Source: Bolinopsis microptera (taxonomy: Eukaryota; Ctenophora; Tentaculata; Lobata; Bolinopsidae). Taken from it: a DNA stretch of 64,000 nt. A program made the position numbers and the translations under genes. Below the pieces are notes generated by a model. That model ran no database searches. It saw only the letters and a program-made list of their open reading frames with translations, and was not told the DNA's origin. Of this stretch, positions 37,301-45,422 are shown one piece after another. Every line of letters begins with the position of its first letter. The stretch's first letter is position 1. Location of the stretch: positions 8,346,902 through 8,410,901 of the forward strand of contig NC_087076.1 in assembly GCF_026151205.1 (NCBI RefSeq), in the 5' to 3' direction.

Positions 37301-40300
37301 TTTACTCCCTCTAAGGCAGCTTCAAGACTAAAAGTGCAACTGCTACTAATGCTCGCTACATTTTCTCGAGATTTACCATAACCCTGGTATTTATAGCGGT
37401 TAAATCCACCACACTTCTGGTTTCTCTTCCCCGAGATATGATTCGTGGTAAAAGTACAGTTAGCAAGCTCCTGAAGCTTCCTGATGACAGAAGACGACAC
37501 TTTCGAAAATCTCATTACAATCTCATAAATACGTGTGTTTTTGACCGCGGGTGACCTCCTCTTAAATCTAGGGCCACCCTTTAGAAGTTTAAAGGCACCT
37601 GACTGTTAGGTCTATACACTCTGTTCCAACTCTGTTGGCCATAACCACTCTGATATGAAGACCCTCTGTCTTGATATCTACCTCTATTACCAGCTAATCT
37701 GCTCGGACAGTTCCTCTGAAAATGTCCAATATCACCACACTCCCAACAACCTTCCAACTGATGGCGAACGTTACGATCATCATTTCTCATGGTAGCTTAA
37801 TCTCACAAATACGAGCTATCTATCTAGATTTAACTGTACTGCGAAGCTTACAAACGGCTGTAAAACTGAGTGCTCGTTAAAACGATAGCACTGGAATATA
37901 CACTATACAGGTACCACAAAATGCGTAGCAACACTTACCAAATCTAGTAGGAAGTACTGAAGATCTAAGTCAACCTCCACGTAATTCTTCTGAACTGCGA
38001 CGTAACCCCGAACTTAGCTTAGCAAATGACAACGTTAGGATCTTATCGAAACTATACTGAATATAGGTGATAAAAGAAGAATCACGAGCGAGAAAATAGC
38101 AACACTAAAAGTGGCCTCCAGATATAGAAAACGGAGTTTCTCTAGGTATTTAGTGTATGCTAGTCAAGCTCTAGTCACGTAGCACGAACGGCAGGGCGTA
38201 CCGGATAGTAGAAATGAAACGAGTAACTAAAAAAGGAGAATTAAATAAATGGAAAAGTAATACAAAGTGAACGTCAACAGATAAAAACTTCCAAGTGTTC
38301 GCTCCAATCAATTGACGTGACTAATCACAAATGGTAGTGCTCAGTAAGACTGGCTACCGTCAATTTGAATCCCTTAAAATGATCAAGGGGCAACTCAGAA
38401 GTGAGCTCTCCACTTCCGGCTCTTCGGGTATACTCTCAAAACTCGTCACGCCACACTGCGTGACGGCACAACGCATTTGCTTGTACCACGCGACACGCCG
38501 TCTCGCCAATGAGCACTCCACTAGCAGTCACGCTGTGGTCGCGAGGACCAACCACAGGCCTGGCTGTAAGTCAGGTGCAAAGTGAGCGGACGGCTCGTTT
38601 CAGACAGTTAGTCTGACAGTAGTTCTGCCAGCCAACCGACTTACACTCAAATGTGTAACTCCCAAATACGAACATATAAAAACATTGGTTATTATATAAT
38701 ACCCGGAAACACATACTAAATTATACGTCCCGTAAACGTTATACTAAAACTAAGATATCCTAAAAGATATCTCTAAATACCATATTACAACAGCTATTAG
38801 CAATAAGTCAGTAAGTTATCATTTTTGAGACGTGTATAAATCCGGTTTGTAATCATTATTATATAGTTTATTTAAGACAAAGGTCAACCTTAATCAGATT
38901 TCTGGCCAGCTCAGTCATGAATTGTTATCGAGTTGAAGAATAAAATCAACGTACTGCCCTTATTATCTAACCACTAATAAACAACTAGTTCTTCAAACGA
39001 TCTAAGACATTTAACAATTTGTTAGTTTTTGCCCAAATTCCACGGGGAGATCATATATCCTAAAGAAGAACCAATCCAGCATGTATATTGTAAATTGTAA
39101 TTTGTAAATGAATTTTGAACTCAAGTATACTCGGTTATGACATTAACCCGTTACAAGTATCTCTATCTTCTAAATGCACTGCCCCATAGGCCTAGGGCCC
39201 ATACAAACAAATTTAGGCTGAAGATGACAACTTAGATAATGAAGATAGCGCTGTAAATTGTTCGTTTTTTCTGAGTCAGATGTCCAGACGACGATGATGA
39301 TTCCGATGTAATCGAATGATTAAGTAATTAATTACATGTGACTACTACTGACTACATGACATGTTTTGACACGTGACATCGAGAAACCGTACAGCTGTTG
39401 CATCAATCAATTAAATCGAAGTATCGTTGTCAAAATATCCACCCTAAACAGATATCTAGCCAATTTTTTGTTGTTGGTGAAACACATTAAACAGAACGTA
39501 ATCACAACAAAATATATCGAATGATGTTGCTCTAAATATCAAGTATGTCTGCACGTGCATTGCATTTGCGCGTTCCACTCTGATCCTATTACAGGTTACT
39601 ATACAACTTCATATTTCTCATCCAATTTGCACGTAGACGAACATACAAACAGAAACCTCCAAATTATAAGGTAGATGACTAAATTTGTACATTACATAAT
39701 TAGTATCTTTGTACATTACATAATCTTATTAGTGATGACTAAATGACTACTGGTTAATCGTTCCCAGTTTCAGCTACTCAATGATAACTTAGTGTAAATT
39801 GGGTAAATTTTACCGTCGTTTTGTCCCGGTGATGGGACCTGTGTAGAAAAATTTATCAGGAAGTTGAAAGAATAATTTGATGTATAAATCTTCAATATTT
39901 ACCAAATGAAAACTCTCGTCCGCTTGATAAGAGAATTTGTCTTAAGTTATGAGTATGAAGGAGAAGCAAAAATTAAAGCCTCAGCTCACAACAAAGTTGA
40001 TGAGCAGATGCAAATATACTGTATAATTTGTACTACGAGCAAATTATTTTCAAGAGGTACATCTTACTACATATTTTAAAGCGAGACGGTATATAATATA
40101 TATCTGTTGCCATTTTACTGACACCACGACTTCAAATTTAACACGACTTTCCGCGAAAACCGAGAGATAAATATTTTTTGAGTGGGTCGACTGCTTTTAT
40201 GGCCTTTTGACCAGCATGAAGAAGTACTAAATTTCCCAAGGAAGGAATAATGTAGGTCTCAAAAAAATGTCTGAATGTCTGAATGTCTGAATGTCTGTTG

Positions 40301-43300
40301 ATACCACAGGTTCCTGCTAGTGAACAAAAGCCGTGTGCAGAAACCTGGGACTGCCCCGTACCATTATCCACATTATCAATGATGATGGTACGGAACATGC
40401 ATTGAAATATGCCCTCCTATCATCATGGTGAGTATAAGTCAGATGCGGGATAAGTGTAGATAAAAAACTAATTACTTTTCGATTGAAAAGGCCGAAACCG
40501 GAGGGATTTTTATTGGGGTCTTAAAATTAAAATTACTCTTCACAAGTTGTATTTTATCTTGATCTCGAAACTTGAATATTGAAAACACTAATTATTGGTT
40601 CGAAAATAGCCTCATGCCCCTATCAAGATTCTAAAAAAAGTGCGATGAGATTGGATTTTGAGACTAAAAGTGCGATTTTCACGTGTCACGTGCAGTGGCG
40701 AAATGTACTCCCCACCAACCCCCCCCCCCCCCCCCCCCCCAGCCTGCAAGATTTCTTGCCCCACAAATTATTTTCTATTTAAAAAGATTTCGCGAGTCCC
40801 TTTGTAAGCGAAATTGTAAGTAAGTTGCTTTATGTCGCTCGATGTTTATTTCTCAGAATTGTAAGTATGTCGCTGTTATTGGATCCATAAATAACGAAAA
40901 ATTTACGTGCGTATTTTTATGAATTATATTATGTTACATATTGTAAACGTGGTAAGCCTCTCGTAGCACGATGGTTCCCAGTGACATAAATTTAAAAAGG
41001 GACTAGGAATCCAGTCTGGAAAGAAAAAACGGCTACCATATATTTTTAAAACGACTACCATAAATTTTTCGGCCGCTCCGCGGCCGGATAACAATTTCAT
41101 TTCACTTTGCTAATTATATGCTAATTATATTACAGAGGTTTAGTTATTCATTAGTATAGTTATTAGTTCATTAGTATAGTTATTCATAATTGCCAAAAGA
41201 GTGGAAAAAATTATCCGTCCCGGGTATCGAACTCGCAATCTGCTAATCTGGAACCGACGGATTAACCAACTAGGCCACGATTCCATACATGCATTGTAAT
41301 ATTTACATATAGATATTCGTGCGCTCCTGCAACTTAAGGTAGTACTATACTAGACTTTAGAATGGAATCAATGTAAGGATCCAGAGTTAATTACCTGCTA
41401 GGATTAATAAGTCAGTTCTCCAGTTGAAGAGACCCTTTATCAAACTTTTACCGGACCTCCTTTAATGGCAACCATGGTAACTATAGTAACCACTGTGAAT
41501 CTTGATCTTATAAACCGATTAGTATCGACAACAACTAGTATCCTTTAAGACTTAGACAGTACAGAAAAGTAAGCCGTCAGAGTAACACAAGTCACAACCA
41601 GTAATAATTCAAAACAATCAATACCAAAAGTTCATTGACCATGAAAAGTCGGCTTGATGATAAAGACGAAAAGGCCAGCAATATGAGGAATAGTATTATG
41701 GGACCGTTGCATGGTAAATAAACTAAGAATAAACACGCTGAAAAGCGATGAAAATGCAAGCGCGCGACCGAATATGTAGTGCTGAAAGAGGATGCCGAAA
41801 TCTCGCGGAGAATCTCACGATATTGTGAGCCTAGCTATGAGATTTAAACGAAACTCGCAAAAATCTGGCAAAAATCTCGCGCGCGTTACGTCGAAGTTTT
41901 CACGCTATAAACAAGTGATAAAATACACGTTAACTTTAAGAGTATAAAATACATGTTAAGTTCCTAATTCCCTCAACTTTTAAGTTAAACTTTTTCTGTT
42001 TCCTCATTTATTTACAAATTTTGTGCGATGAGTCTGGCTCGCAATCTCGCATAAATCTTGACCTGGGGCCTCATGCGTAGCATACGTTGTCTCACTTCTC
42101 ACAACCGATAGCGACCAACAGGTATCGTCTATGATTAAAAATAAGAAAATCAGCTGGCATTCTTCCTGTAAAATCTCATTATCCTATTCCTGATAAATAC
42201 CTTATCATTAATTGCAGGACACGTATCGCTAGATTGATCTGACTTCACAATTTCGGGCACATTTTTAGAACGTTAGAGGAGTTGGTTGCTATGTTTCTTA
42301 AGGACCTGTTTTTGCTTGTTTTATGTACCAAGCTAGCTGGTACTTGGAGATACGGATCTCGAAGGGAGACGACCTAGCAGAGAAGAGTGTGTGGTGGACA
42401 TCTGCAATTCTCTTAAAGAAGAGGCTCAGGAAATAAGACGAGAAGGATACTCTGCTATAGACAAAGCAGATGCTATCGGAGAGCAAGCTTATTGGGTAAA
42501 GGATGAGGCTTTTGAGCTTAAAGATAAAGCTTAAGATATCAAGGAGAGAGCAATGGAGATTCTGATCTGAGCTAGACGTTGACAGTAGCATTTGTACATA
42601 CAGTCATACCCGAAGTGCTGCAGATAATAACAAGATTTGGATCGAATTAGGTGGTGTCTTCAGAATTCACAAGATCAAGATCTGAAATATCCGAAACTGT
42701 TGTAAAGAGCAGATTGTTGGAACTCACATCTACGCTGATGAGGAGTTGATTGGAGCGGTCATCCAGGCTTTAAATACCTACGATTTTATGGTGTCTGATA
42801 AGGATCCAACCTACGCCTCAAGAATCACTCTACACCAGCCTCTGCCCTCTGGCTCTACATATCAGTATTCTTGAGTTGCAGGTCTGGGGTAGTGGACCGT
42901 TCCAACAAGACGACAAGTTTGCCTAAAACTAAGATATCTGAACAATTTGGATTTTAATCATGTGCAATGTGCATGATGCCATGCATAGGTGCAGATTTCG
43001 TTTTGAGGTGAACTTTTAAGTTCTCGAGAAATTTTCTTAAGTTTGCTTTTTTTTCCTCCTCGGGCACATTCGTAACCTACGGGCCAGGTAAACCTAAACT
43101 ACATATTGACCGTTATGTACGTCGGTATCTGTTGAGGAGCCAAATCATCTGAAAAGCCCTAAACCTATATTTTGCTCAGGCACGTAGCCAGGATTTTTCT
43201 TTGGGGGAATGGGGGGGGGGGGGGGGGGGCTGTCGGCGAGCAAAGCTGCAAGCTGTGGCAGGGGTCTGGGGGCGCGGCCCCCAGCGGAGTCCAGGTAAGG

Positions 43301-45422
43301 GGCGGACCCCATTGGCGGGGGCTAGGGCCCACATCCAGAAACACGCCATCTTGCCAGGCAGCCTAGGAGGAAATTTTTTTTGGGAGGAAAAACGGGAGGA
43401 AAAAGAGGAAATTTTTGAGAAGTTACTCCTAAATTTCGAAATATTTTTTTGGAATAAAGACAAATTAATTGAGGAAATTTTTGAAGAAAATATTTCGATT
43501 GTATAAAAATCAAAGAGGAACATCCTGTCAGTTTTGGAACACAGTGAAATATTCTGATTGGAGAATGCAGATTACTATTGTGAAGTTACCAAATTTACGT
43601 GAGTACTTGATTCTTTTCAATCCCAGTTTACTGCTGTCCTACAAATTTCTTTAATGCCAAATGTCGTCTAAAACACCCTATTTTGCAAAAATTTTCCGGG
43701 GGGCTGTGCCCCCCTAGCCCCCGCCAAGGGGCTCCGCCCCTGGACCCCGCTGGGGGCTGCAGCGGGACCCCTGCCACAGCTTGCTCGCTTCGCTCGCTGC
43801 GCAGCTGGATTGGACAAAAATGTATGGTTTGGCATTTAATTATTGCCTACAATCCTGACCTGAGTAATTTACCCCTTTGAGACTTTATTTTGGGTTGAAA
43901 ATTGAGTTTATCGAGAGGAAGTGAAAAATCTCTGGTTCAAATTTGGATTTGAAGCCATGTTTAATTTTTTCTGTTGAGGTCAATTTTTTGCGCAGAAAGC
44001 GTTTGATTTTAGGGGAAAAAATTTATGTTTGCTTTTAATTTTTATGGTGCCGACGACACCTGAAATCGACGAAATCTGCAGGGGTGATGCCATGATGATA
44101 ACTATATTCAAGCTGATTTTTGGGATCAACTTATTTTTTACGTGGGAATTAGTGTACTTTTATACTTTTTATCTTGAACAACTAGAAAAATGAGTGTGAA
44201 CGGTAGAACTAGATGAACATTTGTAATTTGAAAACTACTGGATTAAAAAGTCGATGACTGTTTTATTGATTGCAAATTAAAATACAAACTCATAGAATCA
44301 ATGAACCCATATAATACATGTGTATTAAATTCTCAATTAATGCACCCTGAGTCCTGACCGACATGCAACCTCTTCTTCAATCCAACACCTTACAATGATG
44401 AGGACTGCAATCAACCAATAAGTCAATTAGCCTTTCATTAGGTTCTAATCCAAAATGATAAATTAAAGTGCAATCACAAGAGCATGAATCATCAAATAGA
44501 TCGAAATATTTTTAGAAATGCAAGTTGTATCTAAAAAGATATTCTCAACATCAGTTCCAGTTGGCTAAAAGCTGTGCCTTAACTTTATCTCATTCTAAAC
44601 AATCATCTTTACTTACAGTGGACCATTTACGACCTTGTCCAATGAAATATTTTTTCTCTTTCTCTCAATGTTTCAATGTGATAATTGTGATGCAGTATAT
44701 CACTTGGTATTTCCGCATCGTTTTTAATGAATGTAATGAACCAATACAACACTGTATTGTTTTCTATTTTGATCTACTAAACAAGACGGTTGAATTTAAA
44801 AATCATGTGTGCAGTATCTCTCAAGGCCATGAAAGTAACATCCACAGTGAAACTCAATCACACCACAGTATTATTTATTTCAATTAAGTTAAACAGTAAT
44901 TCTCTGTAAGGAGATTTTGAACTTTGGACTTGAAAACTTGTGTGATAAACAGTGGTATTCACAAGTGTTACCGCTTTAAGTTGGTGCAAATCAGTACTAT
45001 CAGTTGAAAATGGTTTAATTGTGGCTGCGTAACTGTCCAGAAGATCAACTCAACAACCCTCATTAAACTGATTAACATGAACTTTTTCTTTTGACATAAA
45101 CACTGTGATAAATTGAGGTTCACTGAATCAGCCTATCAACAGCCTATTTATTCCGAACTGGCTGAACAAAAACAATAAAATAACAGCCACCGGTTAAGTT
45201 AAAAATATGACGTAGAAAATATTGAATAAATTCAGAATACACACAGCATGATAGATATCTCCTATGAGAATAGAAAATGAATAAAAATGAGAAAATTTAA
45301 GTTGTAGAACGAACCTCTAGATATATTGATGGTGGATTCTCCATAGCCCCAAACTGCCTTTGCAACTCCCTTAAGGATTGCTCCTGTATCCTCATAATCT
45401 GCTGAGCCTCTTTCACGTCCAT
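20479..45422 (-). CDS. RAF: RAF serine/threonine kinase (BRAF type), 8 exons, whole coding span
   Basis: RAS-activated MAP kinase kinase kinase that phosphorylates MEK at the plasma membrane. I joined eight minus-strand exons: 45422-45315, 34999-34844, 30602-30499, 30316-30155, 23707-23612, 21759-21652, 21544-20734 and 20577-20479. Every junction keeps phase, and the total of 1644 nt gives 547 residues. Domains in order: N-terminal NPPSIYLE motif (29-36), RAS-binding domain (about 76-144), C1 zinc finger (152-197), CR2 14-3-3 site RSISEP (232-237), acidic N-region SSDDWEI (251-257), kinase (about 262-515), C-terminal 14-3-3 site RSTSEP (532-537). SSDD instead of SSYY and the NPPSIYLE motif are marks of BRAF rather than CRAF. 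The protein is shorter than human BRAF, mostly between coiled coil and RBD and around CR2. Least certain are the 107-bp intron 6 and the last 7 codons, which could instead be spliced at 20501/20500. Confidence 0.93.
20734..21544 (-). CDS. RAF: RAF exon 7 (N-region and entire kinase domain)
   Basis: One 811-nt exon holds SSDDWEIS and the whole catalytic core. Visible elements: P-loop GSGSFG (269-274), catalytic Lys288 in [13 protein letters not shown] with Asp381, DFG at 399-401, activation segment LATVKSRWS with Val405 at the BRAF V600 position, then [10 protein letters not shown], and [13 protein letters not shown]. All catalytic residues are present, so the kinase should be active. It ends FRQ|GTTCG, phase 0. 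Confidence 0.97.
21652..21759 (-). CDS. RAF: RAF exon 6 (CR2, inhibitory 14-3-3 site)
   Basis: Acceptor TATATTTCAG|C. The exon carries [21 protein letters not shown] is the CR2 14-3-3 binding site equivalent to S365 of BRAF and S259 of CRAF. Its frame is not the frame of the kinase exon, so an intron is needed between them. Donor AATAA|GTACGG at 21651 with acceptor GAACAG at 21545 restores phase (107-bp intron). The skipped DNA stays open in the kinase frame and is rich in Ser/Pro/Arg, so another junction, such as CCGCAG, is possible. Confidence 0.8.
21899..22744. mobile_element. MITE-like TIR element in RAF intron 5
   Basis: Ends AAGGTCAAAAGGAAATCGCG and (inverted) CGCGATTTTCTTTTGTCCTTGG; the flanks share AGGGACC (an imperfect 8-bp duplication, CAGGGACC/TAGGGACC). 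The interior has several CGCGATTTTT/AAATCGCG strings and no ORF of note. An 8-bp duplication would fit a hAT-type non-autonomous element, but this is inference. Confidence 0.6.
22745..23611. other. RAF intron 5, remainder
   Basis: No exon, element or strong repeat recognised; AT-rich with unremarkable short ORFs. Confidence 0.5.
23612..23707 (-). CDS. RAF: RAF exon 5 (second half of C1 zinc finger)
   Basis: Encodes C178-x2-C181-x4-H186-x2-C189-x7-C197, which completes the C1 ligand set begun in exon 4, then an acidic linker. Acceptor CCGTCTCAG|GTGTATG, donor GAGAG|GTTTGC, phase 2. The reading continues into exon 6 only with the acceptor at 21760/21759. Confidence 0.92.
24829..24990. repeat. 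(GGGA)n / (GGGAT)n purine microsatellite
   Basis: About 160 bp of GGGA repeats with GGGATGGA and GGGAAGGA variants, in RAF intron 4 just upstream of the nested MFS gene. The Gly/Arg/Glu and Pro/Ser reading frames across it are repeat artefacts. Polypurine tracts like this can form triplex or quadruplex structures. Confidence 0.95.
25636..27722 (+). CDS. Major facilitator superfamily transporter, 4 exons, nested in RAF intron 4
   Basis: Exons 25636-25726, 25936-26070, 26227-26489 and 26814-27722 join in phase (1, 1, 0) to a 465-aa multi-pass membrane protein. A short basic cytoplasmic N-terminus (KKKDK) is followed by a TM1-like segment, a middle part with [18 protein letters not shown] (like the MFS motif-C region) and GGW near the end of TM6. 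An acidic Ser/Glu/Asp loop sits between the two six-helix halves, followed by a second half with GRIKRF (an MFS motif-A-like loop). Length and pattern suit a DHA1/SLC18-like carrier, but I cannot name the substrate. The gene lies wholly inside RAF intron 4 on the other strand, so it needs its own promoter. Splice sites: AAAG|GTAATG, CCTACAG|AA, GTTG|GTAAGA, TTTTTTAG|GT, TTGCAG|GTGAGC, CATTTCAG|GG. The first exon is the least certain. Confidence 0.82.
25857..25945 (+). repeat. Tandem 3' splice-site-like repeat before MFS exon 2
   Basis: The 3' splice site of MFS exon 2 (CTACAG|AACTAACG) is preceded by three or four degenerate copies of the same string: ACAGAACTAACG, ACAGAAATAACG, ACTGAACTAACG and ACAGAACTAACG, about 20-27 bp apart. 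Several contain a usable AG, so alternative acceptors are possible. Only the last one keeps the frame I used without extra residues. Confidence 0.7.
28470..28600 (-). repeat. tRNA-like B-box fragment
   Basis: On the minus strand GGTCCCGGGTTCAAATCCGG is a Pol III B-box consensus; no convincing A-box or cloverleaf surrounds it. Probably a SINE or tRNA fragment. Confidence 0.3.
29290..29740 (+). mobile_element. tRNA-related SINE-like repeat in RAF intron 4
   Basis: The head has an A-box-like TAGCGCAGTTGG and a B-box-like GGTTCAAATCC with tRNA-like spacing. 5' GGCCAGG can pair with CCTGGTC at about 29361, like an acceptor stem, but the T-stem does not pair properly, so it is not a functional tRNA. 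A non-tRNA body follows to roughly 29740; its 3' edge is not clear. Confidence 0.55.
30155..30316 (-). CDS. RAF: RAF exon 4 (end of RBD and first half of C1 domain)
   Basis: Runs from acceptor GTCGCAG|T to donor TACAG|GTGAGT. It contains the LEWN tryptophan strand of the RBD, then the start of the C1 finger: His152, C165-x2-C168, and LLLTGYR, equivalent to LLFQGFR in BRAF. The codon split at the donor (AG + G) joins exon 5 exactly at the conserved RC.xC. The following intron is 6.4 kb and contains the MFS gene. Confidence 0.93.
30499..30602 (-). CDS. RAF: RAF exon 3 (core of RAS-binding domain)
   Basis: 34 codons plus 2 nt, from acceptor AATCCAG|GTTAAA to donor ACT|GTAAGT. It encodes the RBD helix ([21 protein letters not shown]), equivalent to the BRAF/CRAF KAL..RGL.PECCAV segment. 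The Arg of KLRDL corresponds to the RAS-contacting Arg (CRAF R89). RG is RD here, a small departure from the family. The next intron is only 182 bp. Confidence 0.92.
30957..32571. mobile_element. Long foldback (terminal inverted repeat) element with internal microsatellites
   Basis: Ends are inverted copies (TACTAGTGTAACCCGG ... CCGGGTTACACTAGTA). The outer about 85 bp are near-perfect. Further in, about 31290-31720 and 31925-32345 pair again, including (CT)n tracts, a CAAGCCCCATAACTCTTGC-type segment and (CACACAGA)n / (TGTGTGTC)n runs beside a GTTATTAAGTTGAT/ATCAACTTAATAAC inner repeat around a loop at about 31740-31920. The left arm is longer owing to unmatched DNA near 31060-31200. No transposase seen. 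It sits in RAF intron 2. Confidence 0.85.
33064..33225. repeat. G-rich degenerate repeat in RAF intron 2
   Basis: Alternating G-runs (GGGGG, GGGGGG) with ATTA/TATTATGA spacers; a unit like GATGAATTAGGGGGAAAGGTAT occurs about twice. Many runs of 3 or more G within short distance could form quadruplexes on the plus strand. Confidence 0.7.
33510..33835 (-). other. Possible coding exon with one transmembrane helix
   Basis: An open minus-strand stretch follows an acceptor-like TTCTGTCCAG at about 33810. It shows a Ser/Pro/Thr-rich segment, then one strongly hydrophobic helix ([19 protein letters not shown]), then a short polar tail and stop at 33510. It resembles the last exon of a type I membrane protein. 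It lies within RAF intron 2 on the same strand, with no partner exon found. It could be chance. Confidence 0.25.
34675..34844 (-). repeat. 17-bp minisatellite made of copies of the RAF exon 2 splice donor
   Basis: Ten exact-length 17-bp units. On the RAF strand each reads (C/A)TGGTGAGTAAGAGTTA or the GTAAGTAAG variant. The unit nearest exon 2 is the real 5' splice site (CTG|GTAAGTAAGAG); the others repeat the same donor consensus into the intron. Use of a distal unit would add multiples of 17 nt and shift frame unless three units were retained. Confidence 0.9.
34844..34999 (-). CDS. RAF: RAF exon 2 (coiled coil and start of RAS-binding domain)
   Basis: 52 codons, phase 0 to 0. A charged coiled-coil stretch ([19 protein letters not shown]) leads into the first RBD strand, [13 protein letters not shown], which matches the RVFLPNKQRTVV strand of BRAF and CRAF. 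The acceptor is AACGACAG|GAAGAA. The donor is CTG|GTAAGTAAG, which is also the last unit of a 17-bp tandem array of donor-like sequences. A retrotransposon target duplication lies 28 bp upstream of the exon. Confidence 0.92.
35033..35701 (-). repeat. 3' LTR (relative to the element)
   Basis: Direct copy of 38124-38792. The exact outer edge is ambiguous by 1-2 bp because the target duplication and the LTR end share ATA. An 84-codon ORF on the plus strand lies entirely inside it, is repeated in the other LTR, and is not evidence of a gene. Confidence 0.9.
35764..36075 (-). CDS. Small third ORF of the LTR element
   Basis: 103 aa between the second ORF and the 3' LTR in element orientation. Contains an acidic run ([10 protein letters not shown]) and a hydrophobic stretch near the C-terminus. 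I do not recognise it; it may be a chance ORF or an accessory ORF in the place where some LTR elements carry a third gene. Confidence 0.3.
   Translation of the reverse strand: MTETLETFVFSLTSLFACQERFRDSDTSLSDDEDSTPKTLQLGEKGSIGRFWKVLEGLWKAILYVVFVFEDLNLMHRFRDVYYTLRLDSFLSFELLMRGSIEI
36286..37515 (-). CDS. Second ORF of the LTR element (pol-tail-like)
   Basis: 409 aa, Ser/Thr/Glu-rich and without any catalytic motif I recognise: no YxDD, no DTGA protease motif, no HHCC/DDE. The C-terminal 50 residues are Arg/Pro-rich and end near [12 protein letters not shown], resembling the tails of Ty3/gypsy polyproteins after integrase (R-x-PPDRLGY). This suggests an internal deletion removed the enzymes and left a fused gag/pol remnant. 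It is intact, which is notable for a derelict element. The tail similarity is from memory of the family and needs a profile search. Confidence 0.6.
   Translation of the reverse strand: MRFSKVSSSVIRKLQELANCTFTTNHISGKRNQKCGGFNRYKYQGYGKSRENVASISSSCTFSLEAALEGVNRVTREHYRCKHPILFKRLQVPVSSETVVKDDCSNMIEESCNELSVEDSMIPGFLFDEKFSDDHSTVNVVQITPEVDSRHCNCSLTQADTTEKASVVAGAVDAVENVSAVTRDVSSLERGVLCTASKPPQAYIYNKAKSSGAELKTDSSERFVDYSDSNSEEETDFQLRRAPVVRRREVHPKKFRLEKDGAASIYKQPSFSSTPKAVNRPAQLDLNSTNPSFRTVTPLTHNIPSGDSVETVDNSAEFFTPARERSAARRSSSPVVGEGTMGHRSSMSYDTVGHDINTTGSLSPVDLRRQSPPREERRYNTRRPEERRQPDRLGYNVRLVTDLIKLFNQ
37581..37790 (-). CDS. Gag-like zinc-knuckle ORF of the LTR element
   Basis: 69 aa with one CCHC knuckle, [14 protein letters not shown], followed by a Gly/Arg/Tyr/Gln-rich basic tail ([18 protein letters not shown]). 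This is the nucleocapsid end of a retrotransposon Gag; capsid sequence is missing. It lies shortly inside the 5' LTR, in element orientation, 65 bp before the next ORF. Confidence 0.75.
   Translation of the reverse strand: MRNDDRNVRHQLEGCWECGDIGHFQRNCPSRLAGNRGRYQDRGSSYQSGYGQQSWNRVYRPNSQVPLNF
38124..38792 (-). repeat. 5' LTR (relative to the element)
   Basis: Upstream LTR on the element's strand, expected to hold its promoter. Starts TGTTGTAATATGG (reading minus) and is followed by the putative primer binding site TGGAGGCCAC at about 38120-38111. Confidence 0.9.
41215..41286 (-). repeat. tRNA-like sequence (SINE head or degenerate tRNA)
   Basis: Reading minus: A-box-like TGGCCTAGTTGG and B-box-like GAGTTCGATACCC about 40 nt apart, starting GGAATCG. 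I could not close an acceptor stem, so I favour a tRNA-derived repeat over a working tRNA gene. Lies in RAF intron 1. Confidence 0.4.
42290..42872 (+). pseudogene. Broken ORF in RAF intron 1, unknown family
   Basis: Conceptual translation shows protein-like composition split by stops and frame changes. A helical Glu/Ala/Lys-rich part ([20 protein letters not shown]) ends at a TAA near 42532. A later segment, [20 protein letters not shown] to a TGA near 42873, is also open for about 50 codons. Between them are further stops. It looks like a decayed retrocopy or gene fragment on the opposite strand to RAF. I do not recognise the family. Confidence 0.4.
43182..43800. mobile_element. GC-rich inverted-repeat element
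   Basis: Left part (about 43200-43330): a G-homopolymer, then GCAAGCTGTGGCAGGGGTCT, GGGGGCGCGGCCCCC and GGGGCGGACCCC. Right part (about 43695-43790) is the inverse order: GGGGGCTGTGCCCCCC, GGGGCTCCGCCCC, then GACCCCTGCCACAGCTTGC. The loop is AT-rich (about 43370-43680). Dispersed elements with CACGTAGCCAGGATTTT edges are familiar in invertebrate genomes, but I cannot name a family. Lies in RAF intron 1. Confidence 0.6.
45315..45422 (-). CDS. RAF: RAF exon 1 (N-terminal BRAF-specific segment)
   Basis: 36 codons from an ATG at 45422, ending in ENPPSIYLE at donor GAG|GTTCGT. Human BRAF carries the same NPPSIYLE motif after a similar helical segment. An in-frame TGA lies about 30 nt upstream of the ATG, which supports this start. 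A TTTAG just before the ATG could also be a 3' splice site, so a 5' UTR exon or extra N-terminal exon upstream is possible. Ends in phase 0, matching exon 2. Confidence 0.85.

Larger units (their letters stand above)
35033..38792 (-). mobile_element. LTR retrotransposon, compact derivative, in RAF intron 1
   Basis: Two 669-bp direct repeats (35033-35701 and 38124-38792) of equal length and, as far as I can compare by eye, identical sequence flank 2.4 kb. A 5-bp target duplication GCTAT flanks them (35028-35032 and 38793-38797). The coding strand is minus: the LTR starts TGTTG there, a primer-site-like TGGAGGCCAC follows the 5' LTR by 2-3 nt, and a purine stretch precedes the 3' LTR. Inside are a CCHC-knuckle ORF and a longer ORF with a pol-tail-like C-terminus. 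I see no reverse transcriptase, RNase H or integrase core, so it is probably non-autonomous, of Ty3/gypsy type by its tail. The matching LTRs imply recent insertion. It shares RAF's orientation. Confidence 0.9.
38800..45314. other. RAF intron 1, remainder
   Basis: Apart from the elements listed separately (tRNA-like, broken ORF, GC-rich inverted element), this is AT-rich intron DNA. It has a GAATGTCT 8-bp repeat at about 40268-40296, a poly-C run at 40720-40740, and no exon I could assign. The 120-codon plus-strand ORF at 44525-44887 has no recognisable features. Confidence 0.5.
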
